64,000 bases of DNA from NCBI RefSeq assembly GCF_036711975.1, contig NC_091966.1, positions 6,331,501 to 6,395,500 of the forward strand, read 5' to 3'. Each line of letters opens with the position of its first letter. Within the stretch, counting starts at the first letter, position 1. The notes below the pieces were generated by a model. The model searched no databases. It was not told the DNA's origin and worked only from the letters and a program-made list of their open reading frames with translations. This DNA is from Onthophagus taurus (taxonomy: Eukaryota > Arthropoda > Insecta > Coleoptera > Scarabaeidae). This document shows positions 12,171 to 25,761 of the stretch, piece after piece. The position numbers and the translations under genes are program-made.

Positions 12171-12543
12171 TTTAAAAAAAAATGTTGATATCGAGTTTTA
12201 AGGATTTCAATAATTATTATGTGCTGGTTAATAATAAAGTGTTTTAATGTATTAAATTGTATAAGTAAAAATTATAGAAAAATGTGTTTTACTTTATTAC
12301 TATGAACCCTCCTTTTATATGAACTATAAAGCAGCCTTTACGCCGTCGCGACGCTTAGGGTGCGGTCACCTCCGATCGTACAACGACGTCAGTACTGTTA
12401 ACCCCCCTCAACAGAGCCTGTCGATACCACAAACCGTTTTTTTGGGATAGTCTGTATCGAACAGAATTCGACGATTAAATCCGATATAATAGTAGTTATT
12501 AGTTCAAGTGGAAACGTAGGAACGTGTGCAAGAGAAATAGGGG

Positions 12544-13402
12544 ATGGACCTGAAAGGAAAAGTAGCCCTTGTGACCGGAGGCGCCTCAGGGTATGGCAGG
12601 GAATATTGTATAGAGCTACTAAAACATGGATGTAAGGTGAGGCGAGATAAACCATTTTAGAGACCATAAGAGGAAAGAAAATTTTAATAAGCTTTCAAAT
12701 ATAAATTAAATTTTAATTTTAGGTTTCCATTTGCGATATAAACTCAGAACTTGGCGAAGATTTATTGCATGAATTAGCGAAAGACGGAAAAGATAGCGTA
12801 ATATTTTGTCCATGTGATGTTACTGATTATCAACAATATGATGGTAAAAATTTGTTAATTTATGCGTTTTAAATAAATATTTTTTTAAATTTATATAGAG
12901 GCTTTTCAAACGACTATATCAAAATTAGGAGGTGTCGATATAGTTATAAACAACGCGTCCGTAATGAACGATAGGCTTTGGGAGTTAGAGGTGGACGTAA
13001 ATTTGGTTTGTGAAATTAATTAGAAGCACGTTCCATTGATCGCTCTATAACGTGATTAAATTTCAGAACGGGGTGATACGAGGGTTGCTCCTGGCGTTTC
13101 GGTTTTTGGGTAAAGACAGGGGAGGTTCGGGTGGTGTTGTCGTAAACGGCGGTTCCAGCTGTAGCAGCCATCCGCTCGTTTCGCTTCCGGTTTTTACGGC
13201 TACCAAACACGCCGTCGCCGCCCTGACTCGAAGCTACGGTGATCCATACCATATGAATTTAACCGGAGTACGTGTTATATCCGTTTGTCCAACTCCTCCA
13301 GAACGAGTGGTGTTATCTGGCGATTCGAGAAAGAGGCTTTTAAGTGGTGAATATGAGCAGGCGTGGAAAAAAGATATTTCTGAAACCATCCCGGTCAAGT
13401 AA
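12544..13402 (+). CDS. Short-chain dehydrogenase/reductase, 15-PGDH-like, catalytic Tyr replaced by Phe
   Basis: Exons 12544..12636, 12723..12843, 12899..13005 and 13067..13402 join in phase to 218 aa, slightly short for a classical SDR (about 250). Start MDLKGKVALVTGG places the beta-alpha-beta cofactor motif TGGASGYG at residues 11-18, as expected for the family. DIVINNAS is the NNAG-equivalent, and VVVNGGSS carries the likely catalytic Ser. The YxxxK motif reads FTATK: Lys is retained but Tyr is Phe. Known insect relatives are NAD(P)-dependent 15-hydroxyprostaglandin dehydrogenase-like proteins. Loss of the catalytic Tyr should abolish or strongly reduce normal SDR chemistry, so a non-enzymatic or altered role is inferred. 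It resembles the two SDR genes at 59.5-62.0 kb. Confidence 0.85.
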
Positions 13403-13739
13403 ATATATTTAAATAATGTATAAGAACAACTTATACGAATCCAATTTTGTTAGCTCCCAATTAAATATCTTATTCGAAAGCTTAATCCTTGGCCAATATG
13501 AAAGTGGAAATGATTCAAAATCTCTTTCAGATTCTGCTGAAACGTCAAAACATTGCAAAAAATAATACAAAAATTACCTGCATTATCGAGATCTATAAGT
13601 CATTCGATTCGCTGTAGTTTCTTTTAATGAAATCACAAAATATCCTATCTCAATTCTTTCCTAATAACCTTATACAGCCCTCAAAATGATACCGCGTTTA
13701 CAATAAAAAATTTAATTAATCTAAGCACGGATTCGGGAC

Positions 13740-16700
13740 ATTTTAGAAAAAATGTTTAAGTATAAAAGTTATAGGAAATGTTATTCTTAATAATATTGCT
13801 CTCGGATACATATTGAGAAAATTTCGAAAATTGGATGAAATCGTGGTTTTACATATTGTTTTTACAGCATGGATTTGAAACGTTTTACACTGAGAGAAAT
13901 GGATTGTACTATGCACTAAAAATATACTATAAGGTAATATAATATTTAATACGTTAGTGACAGCGAGACGAGATTGTACTGAAGCATATAAATATAATGA
14001 ATATAATACAATGAATTGCTGCATGTATAATATTTTTTCTATAATACGATTCGTACAATCTATTTCTCTCAGTGGAGAAAAAAAGTTTTGGCACAAAAGT
14101 TGTAGCAAAGTTTATTCTTAACAATATTGTTCGTTTACACTTTTGCTCTCAGAAGTCAGATGCATAAATATCGAGAAAAGTTTGAAAATGTTAAAATTAG
14201 ATGATATCGTGGGTTTACATCTTGTTGATACAGTAAAAGTTTGAAACGTTTTAGAAAAAAAGTTTTGGTACAAAAGTTGTAGCAAACTTTATTCTTAACA
14301 ATGTTGTTCGTTTACACTTTTGCTCTCAGAAGTCAGATGCAAAAATATCGAGAAAAGTTCGAAAATGTGAAAATTAGATGAAATCGTGAAATGTTGATAC
14401 AGCACAAGTTTGAAACGTTTTAGAAAAAAAGTTTTGGTACAAAAGTTGTAGCAAACTTTATTCTTAACAATATTGCTCTTTTAAATGTTTGCTCTCAGAT
14501 GCATAAATATTGAGAAAAGTTGAAAATTAGATGAAATCATGGTATTTACATATTGTATTGGTAAAGCACGGGATTCGGAACGCTTTAGAAATAAAGTTTT
14601 GACATAAAAGTTGTAGCAAACTTAATTTTTAACAATATTGCTCTTTTACACTTTTGCTCTCAGATGCATAAGTATCGAGAAAAGATCGAAAAGATGAAAA
14701 TTAGATGAAAACGTGGATTTACTTATTATGTTGGTAGCGTACGAAATTCAAAACGCTTTAGAAAAAAAGTTTTAGTATAAAAGTTGAAGCAAATTTTATT
14801 TTTAACAATATTGCTCTTTTACACTTTTGCTCTCAGATGCATAAATATCCAGTAAAGTTTGAAAAGATGAAAATTAGATGAAATCGTGGGTTTACATCTT
14901 TTCTTGATAGAGCACGGAATTCGAAACGTTTTAGGAAAAACGTTTTAGTATAAAAGTTGTAGCAAATTTCATTCTTAACAGTGTTGCTCTTTTACGCTTC
15001 CGCTCTCAGATGCATAAATTTCCAGAAAAGTTTGAATTTGAAAACGTAAAAATTAGAAGAAATCGTGGTTTTACATATTTTGTTGATAGAGCTAGGGTTC
15101 GGAACGTTTTAGACGAAAAGTTTTAGTATAAAAGTTGTAGCAACCTTTTTTTAACAGTTTTGCTCTTTTACACTTTTGCTCTCAAATGCATAAATATCTA
15201 GAAAAGTTTGAAAAGGTAAAAATTAGAAGAAACCGTGGTTTTACATATTTTGTTGGTAGAACTGGGGTTCGGAACGTTTTAGACGAAAAGTTTTAGTATA
15301 TAAGTTGTAGCGCACTTTATTCTTAATAATATTGCACTTTTACACTTTTGCTCTCAGATGCATAAATATCCAGAAGTTTGAAAAGGTAAAAATTAAAAGA
15401 AAGAGTGGTTTTACACATTTTGTTGGTAGTGTATAGGATTCGGAAAGTTTTAGAAAAAAAGTTTTAGTATAAAAGTTGTAGCAAATATTATTCTTAACAA
15501 TATTGATCTTTTACACTTTTGCTCTCAAATGCATAAATATCCGGAAAAGTTTGAAAAGGTAAAAATTAGAAGAAATCGTGGTTTTACATATTTTGATGGT
15601 AGAGCTGGGGTTCGGAACGTTTTAGACGAAAAGTTTTAGTATATAAGTTGTAGCGCACTTTATTCTTAATAATATTGCTCTTTTACACTTTTGCTCTCAG
15701 ATGCATAAATATCCAGAAAAGTTTGAAAAGGTAAAAATTAGAAGAAACCGTGGTTTTACATATTTTGTTGGTAGAACTGGGGTTCGGAACGTTTTAGACG
15801 AAAAGTTTTAGTATATAAGTTGTAGCGCACTTTATTCTTAATAATATTGCACTTTTACACTTTTGCTCTTGGATGCATAAATATCCAGAAATCTTTGAAA
15901 AGGTAAAAATTAAAAGAAAGTGGATTTACTTATTATGTTGGTAGCGCACGGAATTCGAAACGTTTTAGGAAAAAAGTTTTAGTATAGAAGTTGTAGCAAA
16001 TTTTATTCTTAACAATATTGCTCTTCTACAGTTTTGCTCTCAGATGCATAAGTATCGAGAAAAGTTCGAAAAGGTGAAAATTAGATGGAATCGTGGTTTT
16101 ACTTATTATGTTGGTAGCACACAGAATTCGAAACGTTTTAGAAAAAAGTTTTTAGTATAAAAGTTGTTGCAAATTTTATTTTTAACAATATTGCTCTTTT
16201 ACACTTTTGCTCTTGGATGCATAAATATCAAGAAAAATACGAAAAGGTGAAAATTAGATGAAATCGTGGTTTTACTGATTATGTTGGTAGCGCACGGAAT
16301 TCGAAACGTTTTAGAAAAAAAGTTTTAGTATAAAAGTTGTAGCAAATTTCATTCTTAACAATATTGATCTTTTACACTTTTGCCACAGATGCATAAATAT
16401 CGAGAAAAGTTCGAGAAGGTAAAAATTAGATGAAATCGTGGTTTTACTTATTATGTTGGTAGCGCACGGAATTTGAAACGTTTTAGAAAAAAAGTTTTAG
16501 TATAAAAGTTGTAGCAAATTATATTCTTAGCAATATCGCTCTTTTACACTTTTGCTCTCAGATACATAAATATCGAGAAAAAAACGAAAAGGTGAAAATT
16601 AGATGAAATTAATAAAACCTCACTTATTTTGTTGGTAGCGCACGGAATTAGAAACGTTTTAGAAAATGGTTTTAGTACAGAAGTTGTAGCAACTGTTGTT

Positions 16701-16750
16701 AAGAGCAATATTGTTGCTCTTTTACACTTTTGCTCTCAAATGTATAAAAT
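13740..16750. repeat. Satellite B, about 16 units of 165-178 bp
   Basis: The phrase AAAAGTTGTAGCAAA recurs every 165-178 bp from about 14100 to 16690, each unit also containing GCTCTTTTACACTTTTGCTC, ATGCATAAATATC and a GAAACGTTTTAG junction. Units are diverged 10-20% by eye, and subgroups are visible, so this is not a recent expansion. The unit length is near that of a nucleosome repeat. Short open frames inside are chance. Confidence 0.9.
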
Positions 16751-17689
16751 TGTGCTCGGAATTGCGGACAACCATACGTGTATAAACAACAAGCAGAACA
16801 CGGTGTCGTTCGTAGGGATGTACATGGTCAACGGAAAATAATTTTGACAGGGTTTTTAGCGATTCTGATAGAAGAAACTATGGTAAATCGAATGACGTAT
16901 AGATCTTGATAATCGAGCACATCGTTTACGAGTTATGACCACCCAAAAAAGAACATTTTTGTATCATTTTCTTTATTAGCCAAGAATTAAAGTTTTTGAC
17001 GAGATATTGTTCATCATAATCGCTTACGCATTACTTTTGCTATATTTAAAATAATAATTGGGGGTTAATTTCGTATAGGTATAAGAAAAGTTTATTTTTC
17101 TTTATTTTTTTAGATCCGAATATGTTGCAAAATGTGTTATCGACTTGATAAAAAAAGCTCCAAGCGGAACAAGTTGGTTAATAGAAAAAACAAAACCCCC
17201 TCAGGAACTGTCAATTTTTCCTTAAGGATACAACAATCAAAAGCGTCATTCTTATGATATGAAAAGAAAACGAGAACCTCATTTGGACAACATGAGAATT
17301 CCACTTTTAATTGTAAGTTGAAATAGCCACGCTTCGCCAACGTCTCATCTCTCCCTATCACCTAAAGACGTTTTTGTGTTCCCAAATCGAATAAGTTCCG
17401 CGGACGTTCAACGCCGCGCCACACCTATAATAATCTAATCTACTATTTTATAATGCTATATTTCATCGTTTGAACGTACGGGAATTTGTTCGAGTCGCGT
17501 ACGCTTTTTATACTTTGACGTATATTTTATATATTGATATTCGAGTTTGTTTTTGTTCTCGAGAAAACTATCTCAAGGTATCTATTGTAATGCGTAATAA
17601 TCTTTAATAAAAAATTATCTTGAAATTATCTTTTTTAATTACTTACTTAATACATCAAAAATAATTATAATATTTTTATGTAATGCGTT
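16751..17689. other. Intergenic, no gene recognised
   Basis: AT-rich sequence between satellite B and the 3' end of the choline transporter-like gene. A 75-codon open frame on the minus strand near 17140-17360 has no recognisable domain. Nothing else supported. Confidence 0.5.
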
Positions 17690-20600
17690 TTAAGCCCACG
17701 ATTTCGTTTTGGATTCTTCGATAATTTTTTTTGAATTTTCCACGAAGCTCATTAATCCTTTTGACATATAATAAGGTTTGGATAATCCATCGTTTTGAGA
17801 GCAATCCTCGCAAAAACATAGAAAAATTGTGTCAATCGCCATCTAAAAGTTTTTAATCAAAATTATTTAATAAATTATAAATAAATTGATGTGGTATACT
17901 TCATAAACTGTAATAAAACAATGAGCTATGTAATAAGTGAAGATTGCAACAACGAATAAAGGGACCCAAATGTGTTGAACTCCTTCTTTTCTCTGCAAAT
18001 AAGAATAAAAATTATTTGTTAAAGTGATTTTATTGGTGTTACCTCGAATATTTCAATTCCAATAAATACTGTAGCTAAAACAACTAATACTTTTCCTAAA
18101 AACAGCACGAAATCCCCAACTGAATTAATAACAGCAACTCTTAAACTGTTTGCTGTTAAAATTTGGAACGCGCGTTTTCCCGAATTATAAAAGTTTTGGC
18201 CGTACATTGCTAAAAATTGTGTGAAATTAATAAATCACTTCTATTTTAGTTTTATTCTTACCTATTTCAATGTATGCGTTTCTACTAATATATTTTAATA
18301 ACTTCTCAAAACAATAAAGACAACATTGGCAACATTTCAACATATACTTCGCACAAGAATTAGTCTTATTCACTAATTGCTTTTGTAAAAAAGCTAATAA
18401 TAACCTCACAAACATGATAGTCGCTATTAATAAAGACCCAAAACTAATCGATCCTAAATGGTATTTCATAAGATTATAATGGCTGTATAAAATTGGATCT
18501 CCAAGATTAGATTTATTCCTAAATGTTTATCTTTATAAATTATGTCATTTAATTTGGTATAGTTAGTACCTGGTAAAATACCAAGTTGAAACAGCTCCGG
18601 CTAAAACCATATGTTGACACCCAATAACAAATTGGCACATCCATAACATTAAAAAGAAATTCCAAAATCGAGCGATTTTCATCGGGGTATCAGCTAGATA
18701 CACAAAAAAGTTTTGCCTAATATACGTGAGATGACCAGCACTTTGAATCCAAAGTGCGAGGTATAACCAAGAAATCATCACCACAGCTAACGAAAATAAC
18801 GTCTAAAATAATTTTTAAATTTTAGCTAGATTAAAAAAAAAAATGAGTAAATATTAACCAAAAATGGTTGTAATAAAAGTAGTGGCATAGACGCAATAGC
18901 TTTTCCCGCTTCTTTAAATAATTGGACCACCAATTTAATCCTATTTCTTAAGGCTATTATCAAAACAACCACGCAAACGGTTATTATTGTTACTATAATA
19001 GCGAAGGAGAGAATGCTCCATTTATTCGTTGATTCAACAATTGAGACTAATTGAGCGGATTTGTTGTTGATATCATTGTCAATTTGGCTGTATAAAATCC
19101 TAAAAAGAATAAAATAAATGATTAATGTACTTAATAAGATCTTGATTGAAGTTACCATAAATTAATCGTTCCTATTATTGAGGCTAAAGCGACTCCAATC
19201 ACTACAGTCCATACTAAAAATCCCACGAAAAATCGAAGTAATAAAACTAGTACAAGTGAAAAAACTAAAATTAAAATAATAATTAAGATAATTTTTTTTT
19301 TGATAATTTGTTGAAATTACCAAGCCCAATAAGGCATAAATATAAAATTTCTTTCCAATTATTTCCCAAGTCTTCGGCGGCTTCTTGAAAGAAATCGTTC
19401 CAACCCAATTTTGATACAAATTGATTTACGATTAATGTACTTTTTTCGGGAATGCAACGGTGAAATAATTCTCGGCTAAAAATTTTCCAATTAACTACCA
19501 TAACAAACAACATTGTGGAGTATTTCTGACGTCTCAAAAGAGGTGAACATTTTTTTGATAAATTTTAGCTTCAACCGAACTATCGAACAATTTCTTCAAA
19601 ATTCTTAACAGTAATTTGTATACTAGACTGGTTAGTAAGTGTGTTAATGTAGTATCGTCTTCACATGTCATGCAGGTACAATTCCCTTTCGCATCTCTGT
19701 CTATGGTACATGATATGTGAATAAGATAGTACTAAGCAACACTGATAGCATATTTTTCTCTTATGTAGTTTTCAATCGGTGGATTGTTATGCCATAATAC
19801 TTTGAGGGATTCTCTTAATCAGCATCGAATACTTAATCAAGCTGAGGTTGTTAGTAAAACGTTGCAAAAATATCTTCAAATCATCACAGCAAATGACAAT
19901 ATTTGAGAGAAAACGTCAGGGATAACAATTCAGGATACATTAGATGTGTTACACAGTGCATTCTATGCTTTTAATAAGTATCTGATTAACAGTGTACATG
20001 TCTAATCATACTGAAGATCCAACTATCCCAGAAGCTTTCGAGCATTATATATAACTGACGACATTGCCACCGACTGAGGGCAAAAGCTAACACGCTGTTT
20101 TCTTCAAACTTTCTGCGAACTGCCGGAATGTACAGAAACTGCCGGGATGGGGAAAGTAATTCGAGTCGGCAAGGAAGAAATTTACAAAGCAATGACACGT
20201 CTGAGATGTTAATTATAAGCACTTATTTTTCAGCATAAGAAAATTCATAAAGCCATATGGCATTCCCCGAATTGTGTAACTTTTAACCAAATTGACCATG
20301 TTCTAATAGACGTAAGTCATGCCAGCAACATTATTGAGATCTTATATAACGTGAAAAAGGAAAAGAATGGTAGGATAACGAGATACAACGTAAAGGCACT
20401 GGAATGAATGCATGCCAGTGCATCATTCATACATGCAAGCATGAATGAACACTAAAGGCAGTGTGAAGATGTGCTTTGGAGAGCGGCCATCGACATAATG
20501 AGGGAAAGGGGGAGAGTGTCAGCGGGTATCTGATACAAAGACCAAAGCCTACATAAAATTACAACAACACAACAGAAGAAGTGCGCTTGAAGAAGACAGG

Positions 20601-22936
20601 GAATTAAGGTGAATGGAAAAAAGAGTATACAGAAAAAAGAACAACATAACAGGTTATTAGAGGAAACGAATTACTAGCTTCGTTTTTTAAAAATTGTGGA
20701 AACGCATCACCTGACATCTCCGCACGAAATGTAGCGTATAAGATAATATTGAACATACTATATGACAGACTCCAACCATACGTAGAAGAAGTTGTGGTAA
20801 CAATAGTGTGGCAAATACTAAGTACATGTCGTACAATACAGAAACATATCATTTTTTCTTGGGATTCAACTGCACATACGACACCATACTGAAAGACAAA
20901 TTATTCGAGGCAATGTCGCGGTTACATACCTCCTCATCTAGTAGCAACGATACGGAATTAATTTTCAGAAAGGATTCTCTGCAAAGTCAGAATACAAGGA
21001 CGGGCTGTCATGTCTGCTTTTAAATATTGCTAAGGAAAAGGTAGTAAGAGATGCGGGACTGTGAACATCGGGAATAATAGCTAACAAATCAACGCAGATC
21101 TTGGATTCGTCGACGACTTAAGTATTATAAGGAGAACAGAAAATTTCAACCCAACAAGGTTGAAAAGGGAGGTGGAGAAGATGGATTTAAAAACAAATTT
21201 TACAAAGACTAAGTGTACGCTAGAAATGGATGGCGGTGAAAACATACCAGAACATTTGGAAGTTGGGAATGACAAGATACTTGGCAGTTTCGTAAACTTG
21301 ATAATAAAAAATCGGTTAGCGAGGAAATACTGCAAGACAATAAATGCTTGCATTGGCATAAAAACAACTTCACAACTAAACTATCAAGAATCAAAATCAA
21401 ATTAGTCCTATACAAGATTTTAATAAGGACCTTAGTGCAGAAAAACCAAGAAGCATTAAGATGATTCGAGAGAAAAGTACTTATTATTGACAACTGTATC
21501 TGCTGTTACAATTTCAACTTATATCTTCTATATTAACCACTTATACTTAAATTTATCAAAGTGCCATGTAGCCAGAATGGACATAAAAAGTACCACAAGA
21601 ATTATCTTTGGTCATCCTGGTTCTGTGGGTAGAAGATCAGTTGGGAAGTTGAAGAGATGATTTGGGGACCTATGTGGAGGAGGATCTAAGAAGTCTGAAG
21701 GTCAGGGATTGAACACGACAGGCACGGGATAAACAAATTTGGGAGGAACTGTTAAGGAAGGGCAAGGTACACAACGAGCTGTAGAGCCAAGAACGATGAC
21801 AATGATCAAATTCAACTACTTCACTTTTAGCTTAACTTAAGATTGTTGAACATTTGATAAAGAAGAAATTGTATTTTTTCAATATGATAAAAAAGGTTAT
21901 GTTTAGTAATTTTATGGAATTTATTATCTGTAACCAAGCACATTTAATTGAGGAAATTAGAAAAAATCTAAGTCTCATGAAGATTTATGGAGTAAAGCTT
22001 TATTTTGCAATTTTCTTTATTCAACAATTTTTTTGAATCAATTTACAGTGAAAATCGCTTTTGAAATTTAATCTTTTTACCTTTTACGTCTTGCTGATAT
22101 CTAATTACACACTAAAGATTTCATTGTATCATATTGCAAGACCAACAAGATACATTTACAACCGTTTTAAAATGATTTTTATGTCTATCAACGAAAACGA
22201 CTGCGTTTTGTTGATAGACATAAAAAGAATCACAAACATTCTAAAATCGATAAGTTTGCGTGTGTGGTCGGACCCAAACGACACCTAATTGAAATTAAGA
22301 ATGCATTAGAATACGGAGTTGTAGTATCCATTAAAAATTGATACACAAAAAGAAATCATCTATCATTTTTAGACAGGTTGTAATTATTAAAAATACTTAC
22401 TATCCGGGGTGATCATAACAACTTGATACACAAACTCTCGTTACTCCATTAGAATTTCCTTGGGTGTCACTTGCGTTTAATATCATCAAATATTTGTTAA
22501 ACTTCATATCGCTTCCTTTACATTCGAATTTAAGATCTTTTTCTCTGAAATTTTGTATACCACAGACATCGGCACAATCGTTATAACCGTACAAAATCCT
22601 GTAAATGTTACCGTAAAAAATACAATAAGTTGATAAAATAATCTGAAAGTTGGAAATTTAAAGAATTTGTTAAATTTGATTGTGTTTTAGTACCAAAACA
22701 ATAAGAGCTAAAGACATGAGTATCAAGAAGAAAATATCTGTGCATTGTCTATCTTTTTTTGGATGAGTTTCGCTTTCTTCAGGATTATTACCAAAAGGAA
22801 TCTGCAAATAAAAAATTATAATTAAAAATATTAATTATTATTTTTTATAGAATTAGGTGATGAATATTCAAATATAATGTTAATTACTGACCTCTTGAGG
22901 TTGAACTTTATCAGTCAAGCTTATAGATGAACCCAT
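17690..22936 (-). CDS. Choline transporter-like protein (SLC44 family), 11 exons, one exon problematic
   Basis: Exons in transcript order: 22892..22936, 22694..22801, 22401..22642, about 19321..19537, 19156..19264, 18859..19099, 18570..18802, 18262..18518, 18043..18209, 17900..17992, 17690..17842. All junctions except 3-to-4 are phase-consistent. Family hallmarks: DRQCTDIFFLILMSLALIVL (TM1); an extracellular Cys-rich loop with VCVSSC and later RCIPE; SLVLVLLLRFFVGFLVW; NRIKLVVQLFKEAGKAI then SMP; MVLAGAVSTWYF; CCQCCLYCFEKLLKYISRNA; and the C-terminal DTIFLCFCED. SLC44 proteins carry choline (or ethanolamine) across plasma and mitochondrial membranes. The junction into exon 4 could not be solved: exon 3 ends in phase 2, no acceptor near 19540-19620 fits, and the preceding family-like residues lie in another frame. 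The 2.9-kb intron there contains a decayed retrotransposon. The gene may be intact with an unseen exon, or damaged. Confidence 0.85.
20600..21810 (+). pseudogene. Decayed non-LTR reverse transcriptase in the choline transporter-like intron
   Basis: Frame-shifting translation shows RNVAYKIILNILYDRLQPYV, YDTILKDKLFEAM, NIAKEKVVRDAG, ANKSTQIL, then ERKV and a C-terminal GHVARMD block. This order matches RT remnants common in insect genomes. No intact frame remains; catalytic YADD is lost. Confidence 0.75.
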
Positions 22937-23400
22937 TTTTTTAAATCCACAAAAATAACTATAACATCATCGTCGTATCTTCTAAAAGAGAAACGCTGAC
23001 AACACCAACTTCATTGTAAGAGGTTTAACGAGAATATAATGCACAGTAATCACTCCATTAAATTTCTTCTGTGCGCAGTGTGAGGTGTTGTGGTGGGTTT
23101 TAAAACGAAACGCCGAATAAAAAGCTCATGCCGAGGTAAACAAACCTGTTTGGTTGTCACGGTGATAATAATGCGGCATACAATGGTTCTTGTATGTATG
23201 TATGTGATAAAGTGAGATAATTATGTATAAATTTTTTTTGGGAAACTTGTTTATGTAATGAGCGTGTTTACAAACAATTAAGTTTAATTATTATGTATTA
23301 ATCTAAATTAATTTAGGTAATTAGAAATAATTTTCATAAAAATGTAATAATTTTGGATACATTTTTATTTAATTAAAAAGATTATATTAATAATGTTTAT
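22937..23400. other. Upstream region of the choline transporter-like gene
   Basis: AT-rich, no coding sequence. It should contain the promoter and 5' UTR of the minus-strand gene starting at 22936. No TATA box could be placed with confidence. Satellite C begins at about 23400. Confidence 0.4.
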
Positions 23401-25600
23401 GGTTATGCAAGGTTGAGTTCAAAAATTCATAACTTTGAAGTTTGAAGATTTAGAAAAACCATCTTTAATATATTAAATATTAAATTAATTTGCTTTAAAT
23501 TGTTTTTTGTTTCATGATGATATCACAATTAGTTTATGAGATATGATATTTTTAATATCTGCTATTACAGATTAGAATAGTCAAACATGCCAAGTTGGAT
23601 TTTAAAAATCATAACAACGATGTTTATGGAAATTAAGAAATTATTTATGGTGCATTGAATCTTCATCAAATTTGCTTTAAAATGTTCTTTATTTTATGAT
23701 GATATCTCAATTCGTTCTTGAGATACGACTCTTTAAAATTTATATTGCATATCTATAACAATAAAACATGCAGAGTTGGATTTGAAAAATCATAACAACG
23801 ATGTTTATGGAAATTAAGAAATTATTTATGGTGCATTAAATCTTCATAAAATTTGCTTTAAAACGTTCTTTAGTTCATGATGATATCTCAATTCGTTCTT
23901 GAGATACGACTCTTTAAAATTTATATTTCATATCTATAACAATCAAACATGCAGAGTTGGGTTTAAAAAATCATAACAACGATGTTTATGAAAATTAAGA
24001 AATTATTTATGGTGCATTAAATCTTCATCAAATTTGCTTTAAAATGTTCTTTATTTCATGATGATATCTCAATTCGTTCTTGAAATACGATTCTTTAAAG
24101 TTTATATTTCATATCTATAACAATCAAACATGCAGAGTGGGATTTAAAAAATCATAACAACGATGTTTATGGAAATTAAGAAATTATTTATGGTGCATTA
24201 AGCATTCATCAAATTTGCTTTAAAATGTTCTTTATTTCATGATGATATCTCAATTCGTTCTTGAAATACGACTCTTTAAAGTTTATATTTCATATCTATA
24301 ACAATCAGACATGCAGAGTTGGATTTAAAAAATCATAACAACGATGTTTATGGAAATTAAGAAATTATTTATGGTGCATTAAATCTTCATCAAATTTGCT
24401 TTAAAATGTTCTTTATTTCATGATGATATCTCAATTCGTTCTTGAAATACGACTCTTTAAAGTTTATATTTCATATCTATAACAATCAAACATGTAGAGT
24501 TGGATTTAAAAAATCATAACAACGATGTTTATGGAAATTAAGAAATTATTTGTGGTGCATTGAATCTTCATCAAATTTGCTTTAAAATGTTCTTTATTTT
24601 ATTATGCTATCTCAATTGGTTCTTGAGATACGACTCTTTAAAATTTATATTTTATATCTATAATAATCAAACATGCAGAGTTGGATTTAAACAATCATAA
24701 CTACGATGTTTATGGAAATTAAGAAATTATTTATGGAGAATTAAATCTTCATCAAATTTGCTTTAAAATGTTCTTTATTTCATGATGATATCTCAATTCG
24801 TTCTTGAGATACGACTCTTTAAAATTTATATTTCATATTTATAACAATCAAACATACAGAGTTGGATTTAAACAATCATAACAACGATGTTTATGGAAAT
24901 TAAGAAATTATTTGTGGTGCATTGAATCTTCATCAAATTTGCTTTAAAATGTTCTTTATTTCATGATGATATCTCAATTCGTTCTTGAGATACGACTCTT
25001 TAAAATTTATATGTCATGTCTATAATAATCAAACATGCAGAGTTGGATTTAAACAACCATAACAACGATGTTTATGGAAATTAAGAAATTATTTATGGTG
25101 CATTAAATCTTCATCAAATTTGCTTTAAAATGTTCTTTATTTCATGATGCTATCTCATTTCGTTCTTGAGATACGACTCTTTAAAGTTTATATTTCATAT
25201 CTGTAACAATCAAACATGTAGAGTTGGATTTAAAAAATCATTACAACGATGTTTATTGAAATTAAGAAATTATTTACGGAGAATTAAATCTTCATCAAAT
25301 TTGCTTTAAAATGTTCTTTATTTTATGATGGTATCTCAATTCGTTCTTGAGATACGACTCTTTAAAATTTATATTTCATATCTATAATAATCAAACATGC
25401 AGTGTTCGATTTAAACAATCATAACAACGATGTTTATGGAAATTAAGAAATTATGTATGGTGCATTAAACATTCATCAAATTTGCTTTAAAATGTTTTTT
25501 ATTTCATGATGATATCTCAAATCGTTCTTGAGATACGACTCTTTAAAGTTTATATTTCATATCTATGACAATCAAACATACAGAGTTGGATTTAAACGCG
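23400..25600. repeat. Satellite C, about 12 units of 181 bp
   Basis: The phrase CAGAGTTGGATTTAAA recurs at 23771, 23952, 24133 (one base different), 24314 and onward with a regular 181-bp spacing until about 25580. Each unit contains AACGATGTTTATGGAAATTA, TTTGCTTTAAAATGTTCTTT and a small palindrome in CAATTCGTTCTTGAGATACG. Units are closely similar in the middle and more diverged at 23400-23770. Diverged copies in reverse orientation lie at 58980-59350. Confidence 0.92.
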
Positions 25601-25761
25601 AAAACAAATAATTATATAAAAACAACTCCTATAAGAACTATTTTATTTGTAATTCCTAAAAAAATCGATACTTGAAACACCTGTTGACCATTATTTCTAT
25701 AGCAACGTACTTCAAACAAGACAGAAAATAACCGGAAGTCAGTTAAAAAGGTGAAATTGTC

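Noticed and set aside
16629-17361. Short frames at the end of satellite B and beyond
   Set aside because: No family resemblance and no plausible exon structure.
19986-20222. 78-codon minus-strand frame in the choline transporter-like intron
   Set aside because: Does not resemble SLC44 loop sequence, so it is not the missing exon; no other domain.
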